From a virus, in the IMG/VR virus record IMGVR_UViG_3300049053_000087, positions 1-56,885 of that record: DNA of 56,885 nucleotides, one strand, 5' to 3'. Shown here piece after piece: positions 31,759 through 41,200 of this stretch (positions are counted from its first letter, which is position 1; every line of letters begins with the position of its first letter). Position numbers and translations under genes: made by a program. Under the pieces are notes generated by a model. That model had not been told where the DNA came from. It was given only the letters and a program-made list of their open reading frames with translations, and did no database searches.

Positions 31759-32024
31759 CAATGCCACAAATAGCCGCGGCTATCCCACATGAGATCCGGC
31801 AAATGATATTGTTGGAATGGTTACCGGTAGCAAAGGCTTCAATGGGCAATGACGCATTTAAGGCATTGTATGAGGCCTATTTCCTTTACATCGATCCGGA
31901 TGGTGTACGTAAAGATAACTGTCCTTATTGCCTGGAAAACGTGCTGAAGAACTGGAAGAGCATGCAGAAGTATCTGGTGGATGCGGAGCAGGAATATAAT
32001 GTACTTGAAAATTTAACGATATGA
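31755..32024 (+). CDS. hypothetical protein
   Basis: 89 aa. PHEIRQMILLEWLPVAKASM and NCPYCLENVLKNWKSMQKYL (CPYC pair). Similar small proteins with D-x-C-P-x-C occur in Bacteroidota phages; role unknown. ATGA overlaps on both sides. Confidence 0.52.
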   Translation: MTMPQIAAAIPHEIRQMILLEWLPVAKASMGNDAFKALYEAYFLYIDPDGVRKDNCPYCLENVLKNWKSMQKYLVDAEQEYNVLENLTI

Positions 32025-32224
32025 GTTACGATCAATGTCAATTCTGTGGCGATATCGCGTTTAAGACCAACGGTAAAGCCGAATCGATCTGCGAAAGCCG
32101 GGCTTATAGTGGCAAATGCAAAAAGGAAAAGCAGGCCGCTAAATCAGACAAGCCAAGCCGCAACCAACCGTGCCAATGTGGTAGCGGGAAAAAGTATAAA
32201 CATTGCTGTGGTAAAAACAAATGA
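32021..32224 (+). CDS. SEC-C motif zinc protein
   Basis: 67 aa. An N-terminal C-x-x-C (QCQFCGD) and a C-terminal SEC-C motif: PSRNQPCQCGSGKKYKHCCG. SEC-C binds zinc and in SecA contacts SecB and ribosomes; as an isolated motif it appears in many small proteins. In the tail operon its job is unknown. Overlaps both neighbours by 4 nt. Confidence 0.7.
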   Translation: MSYDQCQFCGDIAFKTNGKAESICESRAYSGKCKKEKQAAKSDKPSRNQPCQCGSGKKYKHCCGKNK

Positions 32225-32712
32225 TCGGCGACACTACCATAAAACAAATTGACATTCACCTTCAGCTCGACCTGAAGAAAGAGCTCCGTGACCAGGGCCA
32301 CTACCTCACCGGTACCCTGGAACGTTCAATACAATCAAAGCAAACCACATCGGGTGGTAAGACTGTGATCGAAATAGAAGCGCTGGATTATGCCGACGAT
32401 TTGTTTGAAGGAAAGCCACCCGAACATATTGATCAATCTGATATTGCTGGTCTTACAGTTTATGCTCAAAAGCGTTTTGGCCTTTCCGGAAAGTCAGCAA
32501 TCAAGGCCGCGGTTGCCATCGCTCGTAAGCACCGTGAAGAGGGCATGCCGACTCAGAATTCATATCAGTTCAGTTCTACCGGTGAGCGGCTATTTGCCAA
32601 CGTTGAAGCTTATAATAAGAATGAGGCAGAGTATAACCAGTTCCTTGAAACTGGTGTGAGCAGTGAGATGGATGCATTCATCAATAAAATATTCGATCAA
32701 ACATATTTCTAA
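32221..32712 (+). CDS. HK97 gp10-like / tail completion protein
   Basis: 163 aa. LKKELRDQGHYLTGTLERSI is the K-x-x-L-x-x-x-G-x-L-T-G-x-L-x-x-S-I pattern of gp10-like head-tail joining proteins, with IEIEALDYADDLFEGKPPEH as the beta part. It probably sits at the head-tail interface. It overlaps the SEC-C gene by 4 nt and the next structural gene by 1 nt. Confidence 0.55.
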   Translation: MIGDTTIKQIDIHLQLDLKKELRDQGHYLTGTLERSIQSKQTTSGGKTVIEIEALDYADDLFEGKPPEHIDQSDIAGLTVYAQKRFGLSGKSAIKAAVAIARKHREEGMPTQNSYQFSSTGERLFANVEAYNKNEAEYNQFLETGVSSEMDAFINKIFDQTYF

Positions 32713-34637
32713 TGCCAGTTACCCTTATAACATACCAACCTGCTACCGGCCAATTGATAGCGGCTTATCGGCCAATTGTATTCAAAGTGCAGGCCACGGC
32801 CACCGGTGGTGGAGTAACGCCGCCCTACGTTGTTTGTGACATTTACCTGGCAGATGTTTATTACAAATCGCTAATCCGTACCGCGGCCGAAAGCATTGAA
32901 AGTACATACAGTATATTTCAATTTAATATCTCAGATGCCCTTCAGGAAACCCTGCAGGCGGATCTCGCCACGATCAATAACAATAACCTACTGCAAGCGC
33001 CACACACCAGTGCGAAAGTATTTTGTCGGTTTCGTTCCAGTGATGTTGATGGGGATGGGTTTACTGTAGAGGAACCAACTGCACCGATACAGGGGACAAA
33101 GTTCGATGCACCAGTGGCAGGTACCGGAACACAATCAAATTCCTTCTTTGCGATTAACAGCGCTTTGCAGCATGAGGATAACCAGAACCTTGCCTTGCAT
33201 CTGGCTTCATTCAAACAGGGTGTCTGGGCTGCTAATGCATTTCCTTTAACTCACCGTAACCGCTACTTTTTCTGCGATGATGATAGTGATCATTTCCCGC
33301 TGATCTATACCGGCGATTGCGTTTCTGCTGATATTCTTTTGCATTACCGGTTGAAGGGCCAAACCAACTTTACCCTGGCTACCGCTCAGGATATCAATAC
33401 CTGTGCTGGTATTGGGTTTGCCACAAACATAACCGGCAACCAGGTTGGTGTTGATCTGGATTCTGCAGTACCTGCCGGCCAGAGCGTGCTGGTGCAGTAT
33501 AAAAAACAGGCCGATGCCGTGTGGATAGATGCCGGCACATACGCCACACAGAACTTTTCCTTTTACGTGAATGGGGATGATATCGCCGGTGACTATGATA
33601 TCCGGGTTGTTACCTTCTGTACGCCCTGCCTGTCTTCCGATCCTGAAACCGGAACATTTACATTGAGCGGTACGGTTATCAACGTAGCATGGCGTGGCAT
33701 AGATCCTTTCTGTGTCGTGCAAACTTTCGGGACACCTATATATGTTGAGTTGGAGGTTCGGGATATAACCTCAGATACAGTCGATCTTCCTGATAATATC
33801 AATCCTTTAGAAAGAACGACTACCTATTCGGGTAACCTTTATGCAATGTTCTTCAGTGATTACAACCGGTTAAATCCGGTAACAGTTACGCAGGACGGAT
33901 TGAAAGTCTTTGTTTTCAAAGATCAGCATATCACCTTCGTTGGTGCATTCTCATTCGAAAATTGGCAACAAACTGTTGACACCTATATCGTAGACGTAAA
34001 TGACACTGAGGTACTATTAGGCGTGGTAAACACTCAGATCGAGCATTACACGTATAATCCTTATCCGGCTGTAGACGGAACAACCAATACTGCCATCCAA
34101 TATTTGCCATATCCAACAAGGCTACTGGTTAGTGGTAATACGGGGGAGAAAGGTTTCAATACCCTGCAACAATATAATACGAGTACAGGGAATGCAACTG
34201 GCACCACAAAACCAAACGACATTGGCGATCCTGATTATATAGCACCAGGTCCGGATACAACCACATGCCCTAACGGTCCCGATATAACCACTGTAACTTT
34301 TGGAAGCTCGTTGTCAATTTACAATGTCAGGATGGCCACCGTGTTTAACACGTTCGCGAACCCTTTAATTGAATACAATACCGGTATTTATGATAACACT
34401 TATGGTGGAGGCTTCTCATTGGTTTATCCACTGGTGAAAAGTAGAATTTGGGGTGTAAGTGTAATTGCAAGAACGTTGGACGGTGGCAATACAAGTGGTG
34501 TTCTTAAATGCAGAATTACATATGTAGATGGTGGTGGCAATGTACAGGTTGCAACATTTGATGTGACGGATAACATCTATACGCCAATCCCGCAGAACTT
34601 CAACAACATTGTTAACATCGATATAAGCAATTATTAA
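32712..34637 (+). CDS. large tail structural protein
   Basis: 641 aa, beta-rich with many Ile/Val/Thr strands and few charges. The N-terminus VTLITYQPATGQLIAAYRPI begins a domain seen in Bacteroidota phage tail proteins; a mid-protein Cys cluster (VVTFCTPCLSSDPETG) and repeated immunoglobulin-like strands suggest a fibre or distal tail role. The last ~110 residues (YNVRMATVFNTFANPLIEYN and on) form another beta domain. Separated from the next tail gene by an inserted HNH endonuclease gene. Function by position only. Confidence 0.55.
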   Translation: MPVTLITYQPATGQLIAAYRPIVFKVQATATGGGVTPPYVVCDIYLADVYYKSLIRTAAESIESTYSIFQFNISDALQETLQADLATINNNNLLQAPHTSAKVFCRFRSSDVDGDGFTVEEPTAPIQGTKFDAPVAGTGTQSNSFFAINSALQHEDNQNLALHLASFKQGVWAANAFPLTHRNRYFFCDDDSDHFPLIYTGDCVSADILLHYRLKGQTNFTLATAQDINTCAGIGFATNITGNQVGVDLDSAVPAGQSVLVQYKKQADAVWIDAGTYATQNFSFYVNGDDIAGDYDIRVVTFCTPCLSSDPETGTFTLSGTVINVAWRGIDPFCVVQTFGTPIYVELEVRDITSDTVDLPDNINPLERTTTYSGNLYAMFFSDYNRLNPVTVTQDGLKVFVFKDQHITFVGAFSFENWQQTVDTYIVDVNDTEVLLGVVNTQIEHYTYNPYPAVDGTTNTAIQYLPYPTRLLVSGNTGEKGFNTLQQYNTSTGNATGTTKPNDIGDPDYIAPGPDTTTCPNGPDITTVTFGSSLSIYNVRMATVFNTFANPLIEYNTGIYDNTYGGGFSLVYPLVKSRIWGVSVIARTLDGGNTSGVLKCRITYVDGGGNVQVATFDVTDNIYTPIPQNFNNIVNIDISNY

Positions 34638-34646
34638 ACTGATTAT

Positions 34647-35336
34647 ATGCCTTATAAAAATAAAGAAGAAAAAAACGCAAATGCCAGGGCGAATTATGAG
34701 ATGAACAAAGAGGCAAAAAGGGCAAAGAACAGGGCATATTATCAGGCAAATAAGGAGAAAGAATCAGCAAGAAAAAAGAAATTTCATAAAATCAATTATC
34801 AAAATAATAAGGAAAAGCTGTGTAAGAAGGGGCGCGTTTACTATGCGAAAAATAAAAAAGTCCTTGTTCAGAAAGCTATAACGCGACAAAAGTCAAATCC
34901 TGAGAAATATTCAGAAATTAATAAGCGAACTATTAAAAAGAACTATTCGAAGAGAATGATAAGAAGGGCTGAGTATAGGAGTGCATGCAAGAATTATCGG
35001 CTCTCTGAGATATTAGGTGATAAACTTCGTGCAGCCATTCGTTCCAATTCAAATAAGTCAGGTAAAATAACTGAGCTTATAGGGATTCCAATATTGGATT
35101 TTAAAGATTATATACAAAAGTTATTTAAAGATGGAATGACTTGGGAAAATTGGGGTGAATGGGAGATAGATCATATTAAACCATGTGCTTCGTTTAATCT
35201 TTCAAATTCAGTTGAACAAAAGGAGTGCTTTCATTATACAAACTTTCAGCCCCTATGGAAGCGCGAAAATCAAAACAAGTACAGTTACCATAAAGGAATA
35301 AAGCATTCACACAAATCAAAAAGTGTATGGCAGTAA
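34647..35336 (+). CDS. HNH homing endonuclease
   Basis: 229 aa, very Lys-rich and AT-rich. The N-terminal half repeats a Lys/Asn/Tyr motif (YYQANKEKESARKKKFHKIN ... YYAKNKKVL), a DNA-contacting helical array. The catalytic HNH is WEIDHIKPCASFNL ... FHYTNFQPLWKRENQNK (D-H, N, N). This is the phage-type free-standing homing endonuclease; it lies between two tail genes and its 3' end reaches 10 nt into the next gene, as expected of an insertion. It makes a double-strand break in alleles lacking it, favouring its own spread. Confidence 0.88.
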   Translation: MPYKNKEEKNANARANYEMNKEAKRAKNRAYYQANKEKESARKKKFHKINYQNNKEKLCKKGRVYYAKNKKVLVQKAITRQKSNPEKYSEINKRTIKKNYSKRMIRRAEYRSACKNYRLSEILGDKLRAAIRSNSNKSGKITELIGIPILDFKDYIQKLFKDGMTWENWGEWEIDHIKPCASFNLSNSVEQKECFHYTNFQPLWKRENQNKYSYHKGIKHSHKSKSVWQ

Positions 35337-35902
35337 CATTCTTATTACCCTCAGGCCCAAAGAATTTACAGAGCCTTTTCCCTGACGTTGAATTCAGCCA
35401 GGTGGAGGAATACTACCTGCAGATACAGGACCAGAACAGTCTTGAAGTACTGGCGACAACCAACCGGTTCAACAGGGCCTGTTGTTGCAATGAGGACACA
35501 TTCAGGCTGTTCTTCGTGAATTACCTGGGTGGCATCGATGCGCTCAACTTCCGGCAGATGACTGAAGATACGGAGGTTACCAGCACCAGCTGGAAGAAGC
35601 CAAATCAATATCCATTAGCCAAATGGGACGGCGGAAAGCAACGATATAATGTTACAAGTAACGAAAGCTGGGTTGCATTCAATAAATGCTTTCAAGAAGA
35701 GGATCAGGCATGGTTGAAAGAATTCATGGCCACTCCAAATGCCTGGATACAATGGTTCGGAACGCAGGGGCAGGATGATGATTATATACCAGTGTTGCTG
35801 AAGGATGGAAAATTCACCACACGAAAGTTTGAAGGCAGGTATGAATATGGTCTTCAGGTGGAAATTGAAATGGCAAACGATAATATTATTCTTCGTAACT
35901 AA
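35327..35902 (+). CDS. tail protein
   Basis: 191 aa. A central CCCNEDTFRLFFVNYLGGID followed by YPLAKWDGGKQRYNV and PVLLKDGKFTTRKFEGRYEY, a pattern conserved in Bacteroidota phage tail modules upstream of baseplate-hub proteins. Three consecutive Cys are unusual. Start overlaps the HNH gene; start ATG is followed by AVTFLLPSG. Structural by context. Confidence 0.55.
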   Translation: MAVTFLLPSGPKNLQSLFPDVEFSQVEEYYLQIQDQNSLEVLATTNRFNRACCCNEDTFRLFFVNYLGGIDALNFRQMTEDTEVTSTSWKKPNQYPLAKWDGGKQRYNVTSNESWVAFNKCFQEEDQAWLKEFMATPNAWIQWFGTQGQDDDYIPVLLKDGKFTTRKFEGRYEYGLQVEIEMANDNIILRN

Positions 35903-38244
35903 TGAGCCGTAACAACTATATAGAACTATACATCGATGATATTAAGGCCGACATTGATCCGCAGGGTCAGGTGCCTACTATCAATTACCAGCTGGAAGAT
36001 GCGGATGACTTTGAAAAAAAGAAGTCAGCCGATATGTTGGATATGGAGTTACCTGCTACTGTAGTAAATGATCAGATTCATAATACACTGCATAATCCGG
36101 GCATTATCGATGGTACGGCTGATCAGTCTTATGACAACTTCCGGCCAATGCGATATATCGGAAATGGTCAGGAATTGTTTATAGGCAAGTACCTGGTGCA
36201 GTCTAGTCCGAAAATAAATGGGCGTGTTGAAAAGTATAAGGGCAAAGCTTATGGCCTTAACGGCGATTGGATGATCGATTTAAAAGAAAAGACACTTTCC
36301 GACTTTATAAATCCTCGCTCACATACATTCGATGCCAATACTATAATTGGCAGCTGGGGCTATGATGGCCGCAATGAGGCAACTGATTTCGTTTATGCAC
36401 CAGTAAGGTATCGAAAACCTTTTGGTGAATATCCTGCTGCCACAGAAGACGATCCGAACCCGCAACCACTCGATGATAACGTACTGATTAACGATATGAA
36501 AATGTCGATCAGCATATATTGGATCTTATGGCGGGGTTTTAAAAGCATAGGGTATCGGCTGGTTAGCGAGTTCATGGATACTGACCTCTACCGCAAATCA
36601 CTGTTACCATGGACATTTGGCGGGTTTGACTTTCTCGACGATACCAGGTGGGAGCCACTCAAGTTTTTGGCAGGGCAGGCAGAAAGCCAGCGGTTCGAAG
36701 GAGATCACGATGATGAATTCCCGGACCTTGATATTAAGGCTGATGAAAGCATTCCCGGTACGTTCGATAACAATGGTCTGTTTACATATACGGATGGTGC
36801 CAGTACTATTCCCTTTATGATGATGTGGCAATATCCCACAGCGCCTGCTAATTTAAACCTCGGGAAAATTCGGGTTAACTTTTCTGTTTCACTATCGTAT
36901 AGTTATAAAGTGCAAGATGATGGCGATGCCAGCTTGTTCGTTTTTTGGTATATGAATGGTGTGCAACAAGAAATGGCCGAGGTTTATTCAATAAATGGCC
37001 CTACCATAGGAATACGACAAGGTTCAGGATTCATTGAAAAGGTGTTCGAGGTAGATATGATACCAGGTGATTGGGTAGGGGCAAGGCCACGGATTCATCT
37101 TGACGAAGCTTCCGACCAGCCATTTAGCTTTGCCCGACAAGATTTAAAAATTGAAAGCTTCACTATAAACTTCATAAAGCTCACAGATGGTTCTACCATC
37201 GATTTAAAAAACAACTATCCCAAATTCAAGAATTATAAATGGCTTGATCTGTTACGCGGTGAGATCGATTTATTTGACCTTTCTATTAACACGGACCCAA
37301 TCAGAAAGGAAGTATATATAGAGCCGACGCATGGCTATGATATCAACGGTACGCCTTATCCCGGTTACTTTAACCGAAAACAAATCGACTGGTCGCAAAA
37401 AGAAGATATAAGTAAAAGAAGCGAATTATTTCTCTTCAGTGAATATGAGCGGGAACTGGTATTCAAATTTAAAGATGATGGTAACGACGGCGGACTGAAA
37501 AAGGTGCAGGACCGCAACCAGGCAACAATTGGCCAATCAAAATATGTGTTACCCGAACGGTATAAGACAGAGAAGAAAGAGCATGAGAACCGATTCTACA
37601 GCCCCGTAATGCATTACGAGCATAAGAAATTTCAGTTTGTTACCGGTGTTTCGCCTCAGTTCATAGCCATCATCCCGGAAAACATCAGCAATACCAGTAG
37701 TAGTGAAAGTGAGAACATTTATAATCCGAAACGTGTGTGGTATAAAGGCAATGTAACCGGCTACGGTGGATGGAAATTCAATGGTGTCAATTACACAACG
37801 TTGCCTTTCATGTTTGCGGTAAACTATAAACCGGGCGGAGAGAACGATCCTGTGTTAACTTATTCTGATCAGAAAATTGGTGGTGTTATTGCCAAAGGCC
37901 TGATGAAAAAGTTCTACCTGCAGCGGATGGCCATCCTGCGCAATGGGCGCCGGTATTCTCCGATACATTTTAAATTGAACAATTACGATGTTGGCAATTT
38001 CCTGCATAGGGAAAGCATTATTGTGGATAATCTGGAATACCTGCTTACATCTATCCAAAACTATAACCCGATGGAGCCAGATGAAAGCACGGCCTGCAAC
38101 ATGTGGATGTTCATGCCGGTGTCTACCAGAGATGCAGATAACAGTTATCCATCGATTCAAAGTATACAGAACAGCGGTGTGACGAACAGTTTTGATGTGA
38201 AATATTGGCCGCATCTTCTTTTAACCAGCGATATACCTACCTAA
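35902..38244 (+). CDS. large tail protein (baseplate hub / distal tail-like)
   Basis: 780 aa. Starts SRNNYIELYIDDIKADIDPQ, typical of Bacteroidota phage proteins encoded just upstream of the tape measure. Alternates beta-rich segments with loops; the C-terminal part has FYLQRMAILRNGRRYSPIHF and NYDVGNFLHRESIIVDNLEY, an L-x-x-F...V-x-x-L-E-Y hub-like element. It starts 1 nt before the previous stop and ends 1 nt before the tape measure ATG. A role in the tail tip is likely, by position. Confidence 0.55.
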   Translation: MSRNNYIELYIDDIKADIDPQGQVPTINYQLEDADDFEKKKSADMLDMELPATVVNDQIHNTLHNPGIIDGTADQSYDNFRPMRYIGNGQELFIGKYLVQSSPKINGRVEKYKGKAYGLNGDWMIDLKEKTLSDFINPRSHTFDANTIIGSWGYDGRNEATDFVYAPVRYRKPFGEYPAATEDDPNPQPLDDNVLINDMKMSISIYWILWRGFKSIGYRLVSEFMDTDLYRKSLLPWTFGGFDFLDDTRWEPLKFLAGQAESQRFEGDHDDEFPDLDIKADESIPGTFDNNGLFTYTDGASTIPFMMMWQYPTAPANLNLGKIRVNFSVSLSYSYKVQDDGDASLFVFWYMNGVQQEMAEVYSINGPTIGIRQGSGFIEKVFEVDMIPGDWVGARPRIHLDEASDQPFSFARQDLKIESFTINFIKLTDGSTIDLKNNYPKFKNYKWLDLLRGEIDLFDLSINTDPIRKEVYIEPTHGYDINGTPYPGYFNRKQIDWSQKEDISKRSELFLFSEYERELVFKFKDDGNDGGLKKVQDRNQATIGQSKYVLPERYKTEKKEHENRFYSPVMHYEHKKFQFVTGVSPQFIAIIPENISNTSSSESENIYNPKRVWYKGNVTGYGGWKFNGVNYTTLPFMFAVNYKPGGENDPVLTYSDQKIGGVIAKGLMKKFYLQRMAILRNGRRYSPIHFKLNNYDVGNFLHRESIIVDNLEYLLTSIQNYNPMEPDESTACNMWMFMPVSTRDADNSYPSIQSIQNSGVTNSFDVKYWPHLLLTSDIPT

Positions 38245-38245
38245 T

Positions 38246-41200
38246 ATGATTACAAAAGTATTCCGCATAGAGCTTGCCGGTGGTAAGGATGTTGAAAAGG
38301 ATTTCATATCCATCAGCAAGGCCACCGTTGCCATGGGTAAGGCAATCGCCAAAGCGAAAGGTGAACTGGCTACGTTGGTTTCAACTAAAGCGGATCCTGG
38401 TGCCATTTCCAGCCTAACTGCTAAGATATCAGAGCTCGAAGCGAAGTACAAATCTCTCGCCCAGGAACGGAAGAAAGCAGAAGCTGATGCAAAAACGCTG
38501 GCCCAAACGGAAAAGCTTTTGGCAGAAGCCAAATTAAAGAGTGCTCAGGCCACGCAAGTAGAGATTGACACGATGATCGCGCAGGATAAGGAGCTTGACC
38601 GGCAGATTGATCGGGAGAAGAAGGAAACGGAAGCCATAAGGAAAAAGAAGAAAGAACTGGAGGGCTTACCTGGTTCGTACAATACTATTAAAAAAGCAGC
38701 GCAGGAGCTATATGCTGAATTAAAAAAAGGGAACAATACTTCAACTGTTACAACGGCCAGTGGCAAATCATTTAAATTCGATGAAGCTATTTCAGAATAT
38801 AAACGCCTGTCCTCGGCGGAGCAGGATTTCCGCCGGCAGTTTTCGAAAGATGGTACGTTGGTCGGCGAATATGCATCTGGTATTGTTGATGCGTTCAAGC
38901 GCCTGAACATTGATGATATTATTAAGAACGACGTTAATAATGCAAAGAAATCATTAGGTGAACTGGAATCGAAAACAAAGGAAATGGTTGTTGCTTACCG
39001 GCAGGCTCAGCAACAAAATATAAGTTCCACAGAAGCATTAAAGACTGAAATAAACCAGCTGACGGTCGCCTATGACCAGGCAAAGGTTAAGGGAGTCGCT
39101 GACCTTGCTGCCTTGGAAACAAAAATGAAGGAACTGCAGGTCGCATATCATCAGGCTCAACAGTCCGGTGGCCAGGATCTCGATAAACTGCAAAAAGAAA
39201 TACATGATAATGTTGTTGAGACTGAAAATTTAAAAAAGGCCGTGTCTCAGGCTGAGGTACAATTAAAAGGTATTGGTGGAGTAGGTGAGCAAATTACCGG
39301 CAGCATCAATAAAGGATTTAAAGAACTTAGGAATTCCATCGGGCAATTCGCTCTTACGTATTTGGGATTTCAGGCGATCTTCTCCGGCTTACAAACTGGT
39401 GTAGATAATGCGAAACAGTTCTCTGATCAAACCACTGAACTGGAAATCCAACTAAATAAAGCAAAAGGCGGTGCTGATGGTTTGGTTGATAGTCTATCAC
39501 AATTGAATACCCGTACAAAGCTCACTACACTGGAAGATATCGCCAACATTGCACTAAAGGCCGGGGCAACTGAACAGAACCTTTTGGGAGTAACCAAGGC
39601 CATAGATACTGTAAAGACCGCTTTTGGAAAGGATTTCGGCGATATCGAAACCGGTACCGAAACTTTTGTGAAGCTGATCAACATCTTTTACGATGATGGT
39701 CAGGTGACTGAAGATCGCATATTGAAAATCGGTAACTCCGTTCGTACTTTGGCAAACGAAACCGTGGCCAGTGTACCTTTTATCAACGACTTTGCCGGTA
39801 GAATGGCCGGTGTGCGCCAAGTAGCAAACGTTACCTTACCCCAGATCGTGGGCCTCGGTGCTGGTTTTGAAGAATTCAAACAGAGCGCGGAGGTTTCTTC
39901 TACCGTATTGGTAAAGGTTATTCCCCAACTGGCCCGTGACATTGATACTTTCGCGAATATAGCCGGTACAACTCGCGAAGAATTCAAAAAACTACTACAG
40001 GAAAACCCGATTGAAGCTCTTTTGCAGGTATCACAAGGCCTGGTAAAAGGCAAAGGCGATATAGAAGTATTTTCCAACACATTACAGGAAGCCGGGATCG
40101 ATGCCGGCCGTGCGGTATCCATTATTTCAACCCTGGGCGGGAAAGCAGAGATCTTTCGCGATCGTATTTCTCGAGCTGGCGTTGCAATTCAATCTACTGA
40201 TGCCATAACCGACGCCTTCACCCGAAAGAATGAGAATTTAGCTGCAACATTGGACAAGATCGGGAAGAAGTTTGCCGATGCTGCCAGTGGAAAGGCCTTT
40301 CAAACAACCCTGATCGTTATTGGAACGGCAATAACCTTTCTTTTAGCTAACATTCCAGCATTATTAATCCTTGGCGGACTGTTGGTTGCTAATTGGGCTG
40401 CGCAAAATGCTCAATTGCTATTATTGCGTGCTCAGGTGCTGGGTTATAATATTGTTATAGGTGCCAGCTATGTTGCCATGGGCGCCCTTACGATCGCACA
40501 AACGGCATACAATGCTATTACCTTCATTACGTCTACCGCGCTTGCCCTCGCAACACGTGCACTTGCTTTCTTTGGAATTACTGTACGGGCCACAGCGGGT
40601 CCGCTCGGTATTATTTTAACAATTGCTACCCTATTGACAGCTGCTTTTGTTGCGTTTGGGCGAAAGCTTGAAGCAGCACAGGGTAGTTTGAGTGAGTTTG
40701 TGAGGTTGCAGAAAATAAATGCAGAAATAAGCAGAGAGGCCAGTAAGGCGACATCGGAACAGATTTCTACTTTAGATGGTTGGATTGCCGTTATAAAGAG
40801 CGCTGCTACTTCCGCCGATACAAAGCGGAAAGCAATGGATAAGCTAATTGAGATTAACCCTGCCTTCCGTGATGCACTAAAAGGGCAAACAATTGATCTT
40901 AATGAACTCGATAAAGCATATGGGAAAGTTGTACAGGGAATTCAGGCAAAGGCTCGTGCAGAAGCTGCAGCTACGTTATCCGCCGGCAAGCAAAAAAAGG
41001 TTACTGAAATTTCTGGTTTACGGCAAGATCTGGAAATTCAGGTTGCTCAAAAAAGCAAACCCAATCAGAGTGAGATAAAAGTGGAATTGTCTGAAGATCA
41101 GAAAGAGATTTTGAAAAAAGGAGATTTCCTTAACTCTGGTGCTGTGATATATTTTTCCGACGAAGGTGCTGTTTTACTTAAGCATAGATTTGATCAGATT

